A DNA stretch of 64,000 nt. It comes from Paenibacillus faecalis (lineage in GTDB: Bacteria; Bacillota; Bacilli; Paenibacillales; Paenibacillaceae). Shown in pieces: positions 1-8,846 of the stretch (position 1 is the stretch's first letter; the number at the start of each line of letters is the position of its first letter). The DNA lies in the NCBI RefSeq assembly GCF_900289175.1, contig NZ_LT985747.1, positions 538,006 through 602,005 on the forward strand, given 5' to 3'. The notes below the pieces were generated by a model. That model saw only the letters and a program-made list of their open reading frames with translations, made no database searches and was not told where the DNA came from. Position numbers and translations under genes: made by a program.

Positions 1-1114
1 TAGCTGCAAGTCCAGGGGATTTATAAACATCCACTTTCGTAACTCGAACTTCTGGGGAGTGGGTCTGTTCAAATTGTTCGATCAGGGGCAATAGTTCGCG
101 GCATGCGGCATCAATAGCGTTCCATAAATAAACAATCGAAGGCTGGCCATTATTCTGAATCTGGTTTTCATAAATTTCACATTCAGAAATGTATTTTTCC
201 GCACCATACCCTGCAATCGCACCATCACCAACCGCCGTAGCAACCTGCTTTAGAAACTTGTCACAAACATCTCCCGCCGCAAATACACCGGAAATGTTCG
301 TCTCCATTTTTTCATTTACAAGAATATATCCGTTTCGGTTCATGTCGATCACACCGGAAAGTATTTCCGTATTCGGAATATACCCGATAAACAAGAAACA
401 GGAATCTACCTTGATCGGCAAGCGCTCGTTGGTTTTCACATTTTTCAATACAACGGTATCTAAATGGCCGTCTCCTTCAAAAGAATCCACCACCGTGTTC
501 CAGATGAATTCCATCTTCGGATTTTCAAGCGCCTCGGTTTTGGCAATTTCGTTGCAGTCCATTTTTCCAGGATCATGCATAACGGACACAATCACTTTAT
601 CCGCGAACTTGGTCAGGAACATCCCTTCTTCAATCGCCGCATCCCCGCTGCCAATAACCATGACGGTTTTGCCTGTATTCGCCGCCGCATCACATGTCGC
701 GCAGAAGGAAATCCCTTTATCATATAAGAACAGTTCCTCGTTCGCCGCACCTGTAACTCTTGGCTTGCCACCTGAGGCAATTATAACCGCCTTACATTCG
801 TAATTCGTTCGAAAGGTTTCCACCACTTTCGTATCTTCCGTCAGTTTTACCCCTTTCACATCGGTCATTTTAAAATGAACACCAAATTTTTTAGCCTGCT
901 TGTGAAATAGGCCCATAAGCTCGGTACCTGTAGCCCCTTCGGGAAACCCGGGATAGTTTTCAATTTCATTGGTATATGTAGCCAGTCCGCCCATTAAAGA
1001 TTTCTCTATTAGAAGTGTTTTTAATCTGGCACGTCCACAATAAATTCCAGCCGTCAAACCTGCTGCGCCTCCACCGATAATGACTACGTCATATTGCTCG
1101 GTTTTTTTACTCAT
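1..1114 (-). CDS. Thioredoxin-reductase-like flavoprotein with C-terminal thioredoxin-fold extension (partial, 3' end outside window)
   Basis: The frame is open from an ATG at 1114 (behind GAGGGGCG) to the left edge, at least 371 codons. Near the N terminus is the FAD-binding motif GGGAAGLTAG. The dithiol CATCD is about 135 residues in, followed by a second nucleotide-binding GSGDAAIEEG, and GVFAAGDV closes the flavoprotein core near residue 280. This is the order of TrxB-family reductases. Ordinary TrxB ends around 310-320 residues; here about 60 more residues follow that look like a thioredoxin fold, but the expected WCxxC position reads WNAIDAAC, so the usual redox pair seems absent. It lies downstream of the YeeE/TusA genes on the same strand, beyond a terminator-like hairpin, which suggests a role in sulfur or thiol redox. 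The substrate is unknown. Confidence 0.85.
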   Translation of the reverse strand, partial: MSKKTEQYDVVIIGGGAAGLTAGIYCGRARLKTLLIEKSLMGGLATYTNEIENYPGFPEGATGTELMGLFHKQAKKFGVHFKMTDVKGVKLTEDTKVVETFRTNYECKAVIIASGGKPRVTGAANEELFLYDKGISFCATCDAAANTGKTVMVIGSGDAAIEEGMFLTKFADKVIVSVMHDPGKMDCNEIAKTEALENPKMEFIWNTVVDSFEGDGHLDTVVLKNVKTNERLPIKVDSCFLFIGYIPNTEILSGVIDMNRNGYILVNEKMETNISGVFAAGDVCDKFLKQVATAVGDGAIAGYGAEKYISECEIYENQIQNNGQPSIVYLWNAIDAACRELLPLIEQFEQTHSPEVRVTKVDVYKSPGLAA

Positions 1115-1138
1115 TTCTTTCGCCCCTCTTATCGTTTT

Positions 1139-1168
1139 AAAAAACAGGCTGACCTGCGTCAGCCCTGA
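1139..1168 (-). terminator. Rho-independent terminator or attenuator before the TrxB-like gene
   Basis: On the minus strand a GGCTGAC/GTCAGCC stem (1147-1153 with 1158-1164) with a 4-nt loop is followed by TGTTTTTT. It lies between the YeeE-like gene and the flavoprotein gene, so it would end or attenuate transcription coming from the YeeE/TusA genes. Confidence 0.7.
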
Positions 1169-1187
1169 ATTTTGCATTCCTTGAATG

Positions 1188-1736
1188 CTACATAAAAAAC
1201 TTTGCTAATAATTTGCTGCCTATATAAGCACCTATAAACAGGAAAAGTGCAAAAACCCATCCCGAAAGGGATAACGAAGCGATCGATGTAAACAATGCGC
1301 CGATATTACATCCGTTTGCCAGTCTGGCTCCGTATCCCATGAGCAAACCACCAAACACAGCAGCGGCAACCTGCTTCTTCGATTTAATCTTTTTGATCTT
1401 AAACTCGGATGCAAACAATGTAGCCAATAAAGCACCCAGGATTATACCTATATTTCGGATTGATCCGCCATCATTCAGAAAGCCGGAAGACAGTTTGCTT
1501 TGGGCTTTTTCTGAGCTGAAGTAAGCCCAGTTTTCAACGTTTCCGCCGAACAGCTGATATAACCAAGCTCCCCAATCCGCAAATGCACTCGTCACTCCCC
1601 ATCCTTTAGAAAATACAGCCAGATGGGCAGTAGCAAATACAGCGAGAAGTACGGCTCCGGTAACATAAGTCAGCGGCTCTTTCAGCAGCTTTTTATAAAA
1701 GCGGTTAGAAGTTATTTTTAACCAGAATTCATTCAC
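1188..1736 (-). CDS. YeeE/YedE family membrane protein, C-terminal-half type (sulfur-compound uptake)
   Basis: This 182-residue membrane protein has about five hydrophobic segments. The motif GYGARLANGCNIGA near residue 135 matches the conserved Cys-containing loop of the second half of YeeE/YedE (TsuA) transporters. Full-length TsuA is about 350 residues and internally duplicated; here the two halves are separate genes, the partner lying at 2081-2770. TsuA imports thiosulfate into the cytoplasm and works with the TusA-like protein TsuB, and a tusA-like gene sits between the two halves. The start is GTG at 1736 behind AAAGGACGGTG. That the two halves form one transporter is inferred. Confidence 0.82.
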   Translation of the reverse strand: MNEFWLKITSNRFYKKLLKEPLTYVTGAVLLAVFATAHLAVFSKGWGVTSAFADWGAWLYQLFGGNVENWAYFSSEKAQSKLSSGFLNDGGSIRNIGIILGALLATLFASEFKIKKIKSKKQVAAAVFGGLLMGYGARLANGCNIGALFTSIASLSLSGWVFALFLFIGAYIGSKLLAKFFM

Positions 1737-1776
1737 TGCTTATTTCACCGTCCTTTCTTGCTCTTTTTCAACATTT

Positions 1777-2004
1777 TCACTTTGTCTTTTCAATAACAAC
1801 TTCCCATTCGCCGTCTTCGATCTCTTCGATTTCAACGTTATGGCCTTGCTTTCTTGCCCATTCCGGAACATTTTTCATCGCACAGCTATGGTCGATAGAT
1901 ACAACCAAAATGTCTCCAACGTTAAGTTCAGCCATTTTCTTCTCCGTTCTCATCAATGGAACCGGACAAGCTTCTCCCATGCAATCAAGTGTAAATTCAG
2001 CCAT
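1777..2004 (-). CDS. TusA family sulfurtransferase / sulfur carrier
   Basis: A 75-residue protein with the TusA signature: a Cys-Pro-x-Pro motif in CMGEACPVPLMR at the N terminus and a second conserved patch, DHSCA, in the middle. TusA proteins carry persulfide on the CPxP cysteine; in thiosulfate uptake modules the TusA-like partner (TsuB) receives sulfur at the inner face of the membrane. The start at 2004 is preferred over a GTG four codons upstream because the GGTGG ribosome site lies 8 nt before the ATG and overlaps that GTG. It sits between two half-size YeeE genes on the same strand, almost certainly one operon. Confidence 0.9.
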   Translation of the reverse strand: MAEFTLDCMGEACPVPLMRTEKKMAELNVGDILVVSIDHSCAMKNVPEWARKQGHNVEIEEIEDGEWEVVIEKTK

Positions 2005-2080
2005 CTTGAAAACCACCTTTTCTTATTTTTAGTTTTTGTTGATTGGTTAATTGTGAATATAATCACTTACTTTGCTAAGC

Positions 2081-2770
2081 TTAATCTGCGCTGCCCATCT
2101 TTTTCTCCTGCCACTTCACTGCTGCGATATATAGCAGCACAATGATCAGAAACTGGACGATTAATGCGCCAAGCCATCCAAACACATCAGGCAAAAATAC
2201 GGCCGGTGAATCTTTAATGACGTGAGCACGCCACCAGCCCATATCATGCGCCCCCCAAAGGGAACCGATAACAAAAAAGAGAAGTGAGAGCATCTGCATC
2301 GTAAACCCTTCCCCTACACGCATCAAGGTTCCTGACGCACAGCCTCCGGCAATGACCATACCTATACCAAACAATATGCCTCCGATGGCCAAAGCCAGAC
2401 TGATCTGTCCGACATTGCCCATGCCTGGAATCGGATTTCCTCCTGTAAACGCAGAGTACTTGATCGCTGTAAAACCAATCGTAGCTATAGCGAATGCAAC
2501 CAATACAGCTCTTGTTACAGAAGTACTGCCAGTAATACAAGGGTCCCGCATAGATGCGGTAAAACAGAACCGTGATCTTTGCAAAATAACACCAAACGAA
2601 ATTCCGAAGAGCAAATAGACGCCCATTTTGTCATTATACTGGTTTAATAGAACACCAAATACAATGATGAGAACCATAGCCGATAAAGCGATGGGCAGCT
2701 GACTTTTCTTAGGCTTTCTCGGAGCTCTGGTTCGGGTTGATTTCGTTGCGGGACGATTGATTTGTCCCAT
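2081..2770 (-). CDS. YeeE/YedE family membrane protein, N-terminal-half type
   Basis: A 229-residue polytopic membrane protein. After a basic N terminus rich in Lys, Arg and Thr come repeated hydrophobic spans. Two signature loops of YeeE/YedE proteins are visible: RSRFCFTASMRD near residue 67 and MVIAGGCASGTLMRVGEG near residue 140. These match the first half of thiosulfate/selenium-associated YedE/TsuA transporters, whose cysteines relay the substrate. It is the first gene of the minus-strand operon and starts behind GGGGGTG. A LysR gene is transcribed divergently from the same 170-bp spacer and is the obvious candidate regulator. Confidence 0.85.
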   Translation of the reverse strand: MGQINRPATKSTRTRAPRKPKKSQLPIALSAMVLIIVFGVLLNQYNDKMGVYLLFGISFGVILQRSRFCFTASMRDPCITGSTSVTRAVLVAFAIATIGFTAIKYSAFTGGNPIPGMGNVGQISLALAIGGILFGIGMVIAGGCASGTLMRVGEGFTMQMLSLLFFVIGSLWGAHDMGWWRAHVIKDSPAVFLPDVFGWLGALIVQFLIIVLLYIAAVKWQEKKMGSAD

Positions 2771-2940
2771 GTTTACACCCCCAACACATGTATTTCAATG
2801 ACTATGTGAAAATAGTAACATACTTATGATGAGTGTAGTTATATGCTTTATTTATGCAATATAAGTTTTGCTAATAGTGAATAAACTTGTATCGCATTGG
2901 CTAGCTTTGTTCAAATTTCGAGCCTTTGGAGGAATAAATC

Positions 2941-3825
2941 ATGAACCTGGAAACGCTTAGAATCTTTCTGGACATCGCTGCATTAAAGAGCATTTCAAAA
3001 GCTGCCCAGAAATCTCATCTCACCCAATCTGCACTTAGTCAACAATTGAAATCTTGGGAAAATGAGCTCGGAACCGAGCTGCTGCATCGAAGCAATAAAG
3101 GGGCACGCCTGACAGAAGCGGGGAAAGTTGCCCAGAAATACGCGTCCCAAATATGCAAGTTGTATGATGATATGAATACAGAAATTACCCAATTAAATCC
3201 AAGTCAACATACGTTGTCTGTGTACGCCATCCCGGAAGTATGCAATTACGCTCTTCCCTGTACGTTATATGAAGTTAAAAAGCATTTTCCGGAATATCAT
3301 ATCTCACTAAATGAAGGCAACTCTACCGCGATAGAAGAGCATATTTTGCTGGAAGAAGGCGATATCGGGTTTATTTCAGGGCCTTCGTCCAACCCTGATT
3401 TAAGTTCGTATAAAGTGTTTTCGGACCAGGTTATGCTCGTCATAAGCCGCTCCACCCTTTGCCCGGATGAAATCACTCTAAATGAACTGCCACGTTATCC
3501 ACTCATCTGGTCGCCGCAGCTCTGTTGTGTTCACAAAGCTATCAATAGTACGCTCGATCGAAATGTCAGTTTGAATATTTTGTACAATTTAGACTCTATT
3601 GAAGCCGTTAAACTGGCAGCCGTCAAAGGACATGGTGCCGCTTTTCTCCCTTATATGTCCATAAAAAAAGAGCTGTACAGCAAACAGCTCAAAATTATAA
3701 ATATCGATCAGTTTCAAATTTATAATGAGATCTATATGGTAAAGAAACAGAACCAGCGTTGTGATCATGATACAAAGCAATTGCTTCGATACATGGAAAA
3801 AACGCTGAACGATACATTGTGTTGA
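2941..3825 (+). CDS. LysR-family transcriptional regulator
   Basis: A 294-residue protein with an N-terminal winged helix-turn-helix (residues 1-60, including SISKAAQKSHLTQSALSQQLK) and a C-terminal periplasmic-binding-like effector domain (about 90-290), the standard LysR length. The RBS GGAGG is 7 nt before the ATG. It is divergent from the YeeE/TusA operon across 2771-2940 and convergent with a second tusA-like gene, so it very likely controls sulfur-compound uptake, in the manner of CysL or CysB-type regulators. The effector cannot be read from sequence. Confidence 0.93.
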   Translation: MNLETLRIFLDIAALKSISKAAQKSHLTQSALSQQLKSWENELGTELLHRSNKGARLTEAGKVAQKYASQICKLYDDMNTEITQLNPSQHTLSVYAIPEVCNYALPCTLYEVKKHFPEYHISLNEGNSTAIEEHILLEEGDIGFISGPSSNPDLSSYKVFSDQVMLVISRSTLCPDEITLNELPRYPLIWSPQLCCVHKAINSTLDRNVSLNILYNLDSIEAVKLAAVKGHGAAFLPYMSIKKELYSKQLKIINIDQFQIYNEIYMVKKQNQRCDHDTKQLLRYMEKTLNDTLC

Positions 3826-3834
3826 GTTCAACAT

Positions 3835-4050
3835 CTACGCTTCAACCGTGATTTCCCATACACCGTTGATCACTTCTTCGATGGTGCATTTTAGATGGGA
3901 AGTACGACAGTAATCAGAAATAGCTGTCTTCGCACAGCTATGATCCGTAACCAACATGACTTTCTCACCGTTTTGGATAGCCTGTCGATGTTTTTTCAAC
4001 AAAATAACAGGGACGGGGCAAATTTCACCGAGACAATCGATTTCTATCAT
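3835..4050 (-). CDS. Second TusA family sulfur carrier
   Basis: A 71-residue TusA-like protein with the active-site motif CLGEICPVPV and the DHSCAK patch. It differs clearly from the copy at 1777-2004. Its ATG overlaps the stop of the upstream acetyltransferase gene (ATGA arrangement), so the two are translationally coupled. It is convergent with the LysR gene, 9 bp away. It may be a second acceptor for the same sulfur pathway. Confidence 0.88.
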   Translation of the reverse strand: MIEIDCLGEICPVPVILLKKHRQAIQNGEKVMLVTDHSCAKTAISDYCRTSHLKCTIEEVINGVWEITVEA

Positions 4051-4517
4051 TTGTCCCCTCCATTGGGATCAGAGCTGCGACTGAATGTATACTGGGCCAA
4101 TTCTTCTCCCCAATCCGCGATGCCCCTTTTTTCAAAACCTACACTTGCATACAACTTTCTTGCACCAATATTATCTGGGTCGTAGCCAATCATGATTACT
4201 TTTCCTGAGTTGTTCATTCCTTCAATTAATTCGATCAGCAGCTTCATAGCCGCCTTCCCATAACCTTTTCCTTGAAACTGTTTATCAATCATAAATCGGT
4301 AAATCCAATAATTGTGATCATCTGGATCAATGCCAAACATCAGGAAACCAATCGCTTGATCCTTTAGATATACACCTCTTGTCATAAAACCTGGAAGAAA
4401 TTGCACCTCGGCTAAAGAATAAAGATTCGATGCCATAAAGTGCTGCTGCTCTTCCTTTAAGCTCAGGTGAATGATATCTTCCCAATTGGAACGATCAATT
4501 TCTCGTAAACTAATCAA
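4047..4517 (-). CDS. GNAT family N-acetyltransferase, spermidine/diamine acetyltransferase-like
   Basis: A 156-residue GNAT-fold protein. The acetyl-CoA pyrophosphate-binding motif A reads QFQGKGYGKAAMKLL around residues 80-94, followed by the NIGARKLYASVGF motif B. Length and the LREIDRSNWEDIIHLSL start recall the PaiA/BltD-type polyamine acetyltransferases, though the substrate is not provable. Its stop overlaps the start of the downstream tusA-like gene. Confidence 0.85.
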   Translation of the reverse strand: MISLREIDRSNWEDIIHLSLKEEQQHFMASNLYSLAEVQFLPGFMTRGVYLKDQAIGFLMFGIDPDDHNYWIYRFMIDKQFQGKGYGKAAMKLLIELIEGMNNSGKVIMIGYDPDNIGARKLYASVGFEKRGIADWGEELAQYTFSRSSDPNGGDK

Positions 4518-4591
4518 CTAAACTCCTCCTATTAAATAGAGAAATCTTACGCATATCCGAAAGCCTTATAAAATCTTGCTTCCTCTACAAA

Positions 4592-6049
4592 TTACAAAAT
4601 CGGTGACAACAGACGCGATATCGACTCTTTGATCTTGATCCAGCGCGAACGTTTCAAATACTTCTCCATCGTAAGTAAAGTAGATACGCCAATATCTTTC
4701 CTGAATTCCTGGCTTAACTGCTGGGCGATTCTTTCATCATATATAAAAGCGTTCACCTCAAAGTTGAGCTTAAAGCTTCGGAAATCAAAATTCGCTGTTC
4801 CTACGGAGGCGATTTCTTCGTCAACGACCAATGTTTTGGCATGCATAAATCCATTGTTGTACAAATATACCTTCGTGCCTGTATTTAACAGTTCACCTAT
4901 GTAGGAAAGGGTAGCCCAGTATACAAACATATGGTCCGGTTTATCCGGGATCATTATATTCACTTCTACTCCGGATAATGAAGCCACCCTTAAGGCATCA
5001 AGGACACTGGCATCCGGAATAAAATATGGCGTTTGTATATAAATGGACGAGCGAGCTGAAGTGATCATTTTTAAATAAGCGTTCTTGATATACTCGTACT
5101 CCGATTCTGGACCGCTAGAAACAATCTGTATACCTACATTGCCCGTGGTAGATACCAGGGGGAACAAACTTGGAAAATAGGCAATGTCGTGAATATGCGA
5201 AGCTTGATTCCAATCCAGAATGAACCTGGTCTGTATCGCATATACCGCTGTTCCTTCAATTCTAAGATGTGTATCCCGCCAATAGCCGAATTTAGGATTA
5301 AGACCGAGATATTCATCTCCTACATTAAACCCGCCCACATAACCGATTTTACCATCGATAATGACCAGTTTCCGATGATTCCGATAATTTATGCGAAGAT
5401 TAATTAGGCGGAGTTTGGATGGAAAGAATGCCTCTACTTGTCCACCGACTGCACGAAGCTCTTTAAGAAACCTTTTATTGATTCGTCTGGAGCCCAGTTC
5501 ATCATACAGGACACGGACTTCAACCCCTTCCTGAACCTTCTTCGTTAACAGCTTCATCAACTGTTTGCCGAGATTGTCTTTCTGGATAATATAATACTGA
5601 AGGTGAATATAATTTTTCGCCTGTTCAATGTCTTTAAACAAAGCGGCGAACTTCTCCTTTCCATCCGTATAAATTTTCACCTGATTGTCTTCAGTCAGCT
5701 CGGCTTGATTATGAAGCAGGTTCATCGCGATTAAGTCTTTATAACGAGCAGAAGAATAATTCCGAAACTGAAATTGCTGGGATTGAAACTGCGAAACCTG
5801 GGACTTTACTCCTCGATCCAAGCCTCTTTTTTTAATATCATCCCAATGAAACAACTTCTTGCGCCTGAAATTCTGGGCCAGGAATAAATAGAGTATAAAG
5901 CCGGCAACAGGGATCAATAGCAATACGAGCAGCCATGCCCACGTTGACCCTACATCTTCTTTTCTCTCCTGAAAAATAACGATAAGTGCAAATATGATGT
6001 TCAAAAAAATAACGAGTCCAAGCAGCCAGGATGTAATGTTCATATCCAT
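4592..6049 (-). CDS. cls: Cardiolipin synthase (phospholipase D superfamily)
   Basis: The 485-residue length is typical of bacterial ClsA-type enzymes. Two N-terminal membrane spans (about 5-27 and 38-59) are followed by two PLD catalytic motifs, HRKLVIID near residue 225 and HAKTLVVD near residue 403, each with the HxKxxxxD residues intact. The enzyme joins two phosphatidylglycerols to make cardiolipin at the cytoplasmic membrane. It is downstream of a lipid-kinase-like gene on the same strand, 33 bp away, so the two probably form a membrane-lipid operon. Confidence 0.95.
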   Translation of the reverse strand: MDMNITSWLLGLVIFLNIIFALIVIFQERKEDVGSTWAWLLVLLLIPVAGFILYLFLAQNFRRKKLFHWDDIKKRGLDRGVKSQVSQFQSQQFQFRNYSSARYKDLIAMNLLHNQAELTEDNQVKIYTDGKEKFAALFKDIEQAKNYIHLQYYIIQKDNLGKQLMKLLTKKVQEGVEVRVLYDELGSRRINKRFLKELRAVGGQVEAFFPSKLRLINLRINYRNHRKLVIIDGKIGYVGGFNVGDEYLGLNPKFGYWRDTHLRIEGTAVYAIQTRFILDWNQASHIHDIAYFPSLFPLVSTTGNVGIQIVSSGPESEYEYIKNAYLKMITSARSSIYIQTPYFIPDASVLDALRVASLSGVEVNIMIPDKPDHMFVYWATLSYIGELLNTGTKVYLYNNGFMHAKTLVVDEEIASVGTANFDFRSFKLNFEVNAFIYDERIAQQLSQEFRKDIGVSTLLTMEKYLKRSRWIKIKESISRLLSPIL

Positions 6050-6082
6050 CTTCCTTCAAGTATATTTCTCCCATCAACGCTT

Positions 6083-7000
6083 TCAACTTACTCGTCTATT
6101 CTCTTTACAAATGATATGTATTGCTTCTTGACGAATGGAAATATCGATCGGAGTCTCACCAATGATTTCCCCATCTCCATGGGCAATCATTTCGGAGCTT
6201 GAAAGCACCTTTACTTTTTTGCCTTTAAGCATCGACACTCCAGAACATGATGTATGTTTTCCAGTGATGACTCGCAGAAATAATCGTAAAGCTTCAAAAC
6301 GAGACACTCCATGAACGATACATATATCAAAAAATCCATCCGTATAAGACGCATGAGGACAAATATTCATTCCTCCCCCATAATTGGGTATATTGGCCAC
6401 GGCAATAAGCCATACATCCGAAAAGGTCATCTCCTTATCGTCCACTTGTATGCTTACTGAGAGTGAAGGACGATAGCGAGTAAATACTTGTAGAAAGCTT
6501 ACTATATAAGCTAAACGTCCCATTCTGACTCTATTAAACCATTTTTTATATTTCGACTGATTGACGTTTTGAGCCAGCTTTCCATCTAATCCGATGCCAA
6601 CGACGGTTATAAAAGTTCTGTTCCCATTTTGGGCCAAATCTATTTTTTGAATGGCTCCTGTCAGTAAGTAATCCAGCGCTTTTTTGGGAGATGACGGTAT
6701 CCCTAACGCCCTGGCAAAATCATTTCCCGACCCTGCGGGGATCACACCTAGTGGAATACGGGTCCCTGCCAATTCACCCACAATACTTTGGAGTGTTCCG
6801 TCACCGCCTATGACAGCCACAGCTTTCACTTGGGCAGCCTCTTTCACATGTTTCTTTAGTATTTGTGCAGCATGATCCGGGCTTTCCGAAAACTTGACCT
6901 GATAATGAACTCCTTTTTTTCGGAGCAACAGCCGTATTCTTTTCCACACCTTGAATCCTTGTCCGTTTCCGGAACGTCGATTGACTATAAAGAAAATCAT
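6083..7000 (-). CDS. Diacylglycerol/lipid kinase family protein (YegS/BmrU type)
   Basis: A 305-residue protein with the DAGK catalytic signature GGDGTLQSIVGEL near residue 70 and the downstream GSGNDFARALG phosphate-binding loop. YegS/DgkB-type enzymes phosphorylate diacylglycerol or related lipids with ATP at the membrane. The start MIFFIVN at 7000 is chosen because GGAGG sits 6 nt upstream; an in-frame upstream ATG at 7018 lies before that site. The cls gene follows on the same strand. Confidence 0.93.
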   Translation of the reverse strand: MIFFIVNRRSGNGQGFKVWKRIRLLLRKKGVHYQVKFSESPDHAAQILKKHVKEAAQVKAVAVIGGDGTLQSIVGELAGTRIPLGVIPAGSGNDFARALGIPSSPKKALDYLLTGAIQKIDLAQNGNRTFITVVGIGLDGKLAQNVNQSKYKKWFNRVRMGRLAYIVSFLQVFTRYRPSLSVSIQVDDKEMTFSDVWLIAVANIPNYGGGMNICPHASYTDGFFDICIVHGVSRFEALRLFLRVITGKHTSCSGVSMLKGKKVKVLSSSEMIAHGDGEIIGETPIDISIRQEAIHIICKENRRVS

Positions 7001-7031
7001 GCCAGACCTCCATTTCAACTACCGCGCCGAG

Positions 7032-7301
7032 TCATTGAACTCTGATTGCATTCCAGCAGCATTCTTCAACACCTGCAATAAGCTCGTCTGTTTCCTCTAA
7101 TATCCCAGATCTAGTCGTATTAAATAGCTGAACAAGAGCTCCGTAAAAAATAGCAATCAATGCATCCGGTGGCAATGGATGAATGGTGCCTAGCTGTTGC
7201 CCCTTTGCTAAAAAATGCCGAATAAAATCAAGACTTTCCTGAAACATTTTTTGACTTTCGTTCATTCCATATATATTATACTTACGGTTTGAAAATTTCA
7301 A
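7032..7301 (-). pseudogene. TetR-family regulator remnant (C-terminal part only)
   Basis: The reading frame (about 85 residues) matches the C-terminal ligand-binding/dimerisation half of TetR-family repressors: a helix SQKMFQESLDFIRHFLAKG followed by DALIAIFYGALVQLFNTTR and a terminal amphipathic helix. The N-terminal helix-turn-helix of about 50 residues is missing. A TAG stop lies two codons before the first possible start, a TTG with no good ribosome site. The WYL regulator gene abuts it directly, so the 5' part was probably lost by deletion. Confidence 0.72.
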
Positions 7302-7304
7302 AAC

Positions 7305-8225
7305 CTAGGAATTATCGTGTGGCTGTTCATACTGATTCAAGCTTCTGTGCAGCATTTCCATGACGAGTTCTTGCAATTGTCTGGGAGCTTTAACCTTAAC
7401 TTCGGGGCCATACGAAAGCAATCTGCGTGACACAAAGGGGATCTCATCCGTTGGAACTTGCCCCCGCCACTCATTGTGCTGCACAGCCTTGAATAAAGGA
7501 TCTGACCCTGCGAGTCTTGCACCAAAGTCCGTAAACTCTAATATTACTTCCACACCTTCCCTTTCTTCCTCAGAATGAAACCATTCCTTAAGAGTAGGGA
7601 CCGGTTCATTACTCTGGTTAAGGATGTCCACCTGCTTCATCCGATCAACACGATACAACCATACCCGTTCATGTTTCATTGCCGGCATATACCAAAATCC
7701 ATGCTCATAATAGATGCCAATCGGACAAGCGACTACATTCTTCGGCCCGCTGCGAGATGAGTAGATGAATTCGATATTTCTCTTTTCTACAGCAGCACTT
7801 AATATTTTCGTAGTTAATAACTCCGGATGTACAAAATCGTATTGAAGAAATGTAACGTGCTGTCTCATGCGAGTGATTTTATCCTGTACATCGGCGGGCA
7901 AACTTGAGAAATAATGTTCGGCTAGGTGGGATCGAATCGATCCATATGGAAAGTCCGGTACTTTTTCCAAGTATTCCAACATCATAAATAAACCAAACGC
8001 CTCATGCTGTCTAAGTTGAAGCGGTGGCAAAATTCGGTTCGGCAGCACACGATATCCCCCATGTGCCCCTACCTCGGTGTAAAGAGGTACGCCCATCTGC
8101 TGCAAATAATCCAGGTCACGCTGAATCGTGCGAACCGATACGTTGAATTGTTCAGCCAGTTCGCGGGCCGTAAACTTTTTTCTTGAGTCAAGCATCCGCA
8201 TCATCATCAGTCTTCGATCGTTCAT
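7305..8225 (-). CDS. YafY-type transcriptional regulator (HTH_11 plus WYL domain)
   Basis: A 306-residue protein. The first 60 residues form a DeoR-like winged helix (FTARELAEQFNVSVRTIQRDLDYL). A WYL domain covers about 135-215, with the characteristic YYEHGFWYMPAMKHERVWLYRVDRM stretch split across a Trp-Tyr core, and a WCX-like tail follows. The ATG at 8225 has AGGTG 6 nt upstream and is preferred to the GTG three codons earlier. It is divergent from a DHFR-like reductase gene, a pairing often seen for YafY regulators and their single target. Confidence 0.92.
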   Translation of the reverse strand: MNDRRLMMMRMLDSRKKFTARELAEQFNVSVRTIQRDLDYLQQMGVPLYTEVGAHGGYRVLPNRILPPLQLRQHEAFGLFMMLEYLEKVPDFPYGSIRSHLAEHYFSSLPADVQDKITRMRQHVTFLQYDFVHPELLTTKILSAAVEKRNIEFIYSSRSGPKNVVACPIGIYYEHGFWYMPAMKHERVWLYRVDRMKQVDILNQSNEPVPTLKEWFHSEEEREGVEVILEFTDFGARLAGSDPLFKAVQHNEWRGQVPTDEIPFVSRRLLSYGPEVKVKAPRQLQELVMEMLHRSLNQYEQPHDNS

Positions 8226-8238
8226 TTTATTCACCTAA

Positions 8239-8266
8239 TTACGTCATGTTTTGTCATAGTTATAAT
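8239..8266 (+). promoter_or_regulatory. Promoter with candidate WYL-regulator operator
   Basis: A TATAAT -10 box (8261-8266) precedes the DHFR-like gene, with no good -35. The direct repeat GTCAT (8243-8247 and 8253-8257, one helical turn apart) occupies the -35 region between the two divergent genes. A regulator site here is inferred from position and repeat spacing. Confidence 0.45.
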
Positions 8267-8298
8267 GTATCATACTATTTAGAAAGGAGCGATAAAAC

Positions 8299-8826
8299 AT
8301 GAACAATGATAAAATCGTGCTGTACATCGCCATGAGTTTAGACGGCTATATTGCAAAACCCGATGGTGCTGTTGACTGGCTGTTTGATGTTGAAGGAGAT
8401 GGAAAAGATAACGGATATGATGCATTTTATAAAAGGGTGGGTACTGTTGTCATGGGGCGACTCACGTATGAGGAAGTGCTAAAACTATCTGATGAATTTC
8501 CCTATGCGGATAAACCATGCTATGTTTTGTCCAGATCACAGCAATCCCCTCAACCGCATGTTATTTATACGGATGAGGATATAGAAACCCTTATTCCAAA
8601 ACTAAAACAGGCTTCAGAGGGGGACATTTGGCTGGTAGGCGGAGGACAGCTTGTATCGGCTTTTTTGGAAGCCAAATTACTTGATGAACTTCAAATCGCT
8701 GTCATTCCAAAAGTACTCGGGGAGGGCATTCCGCTGTTCCCTCGAGGAACCGTGCCCAGTACTTTTCAATTAACACAGGTGGAGAGAATCGGGCAGATCG
8801 TTTCACTAAGCTATAAAGTAATCTAA
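8299..8826 (+). CDS. Dihydrofolate reductase family protein (RibD C-terminal-like)
   Basis: A 175-residue protein starting MNNDKIVLYIAMSLDGYIAKPDG, the standard N-terminal signature of RibD_C/YyaP-type DHFR-fold proteins. The GRLTYEEV motif near residue 55 and VGGGQLVSAFLEAKLLDEL near residue 113 complete the NADPH-binding fold. Strong RBS AGAAAGGAG. The biological substrate is unknown for this group. A mutated copy of its last 60 bp occurs at 12361-12419. Confidence 0.92.
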   Translation: MNNDKIVLYIAMSLDGYIAKPDGAVDWLFDVEGDGKDNGYDAFYKRVGTVVMGRLTYEEVLKLSDEFPYADKPCYVLSRSQQSPQPHVIYTDEDIETLIPKLKQASEGDIWLVGGGQLVSAFLEAKLLDELQIAVIPKVLGEGIPLFPRGTVPSTFQLTQVERIGQIVSLSYKVI

Positions 8827-8846
8827 ACCATGCCTCTTTAAAGACT

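Noticed and set aside
189..803. A 204-codon plus-strand open frame near the left edge
   Set aside because: Antisense to the TrxB-like gene, whose motifs (FAD site, CATC) are unmistakable.
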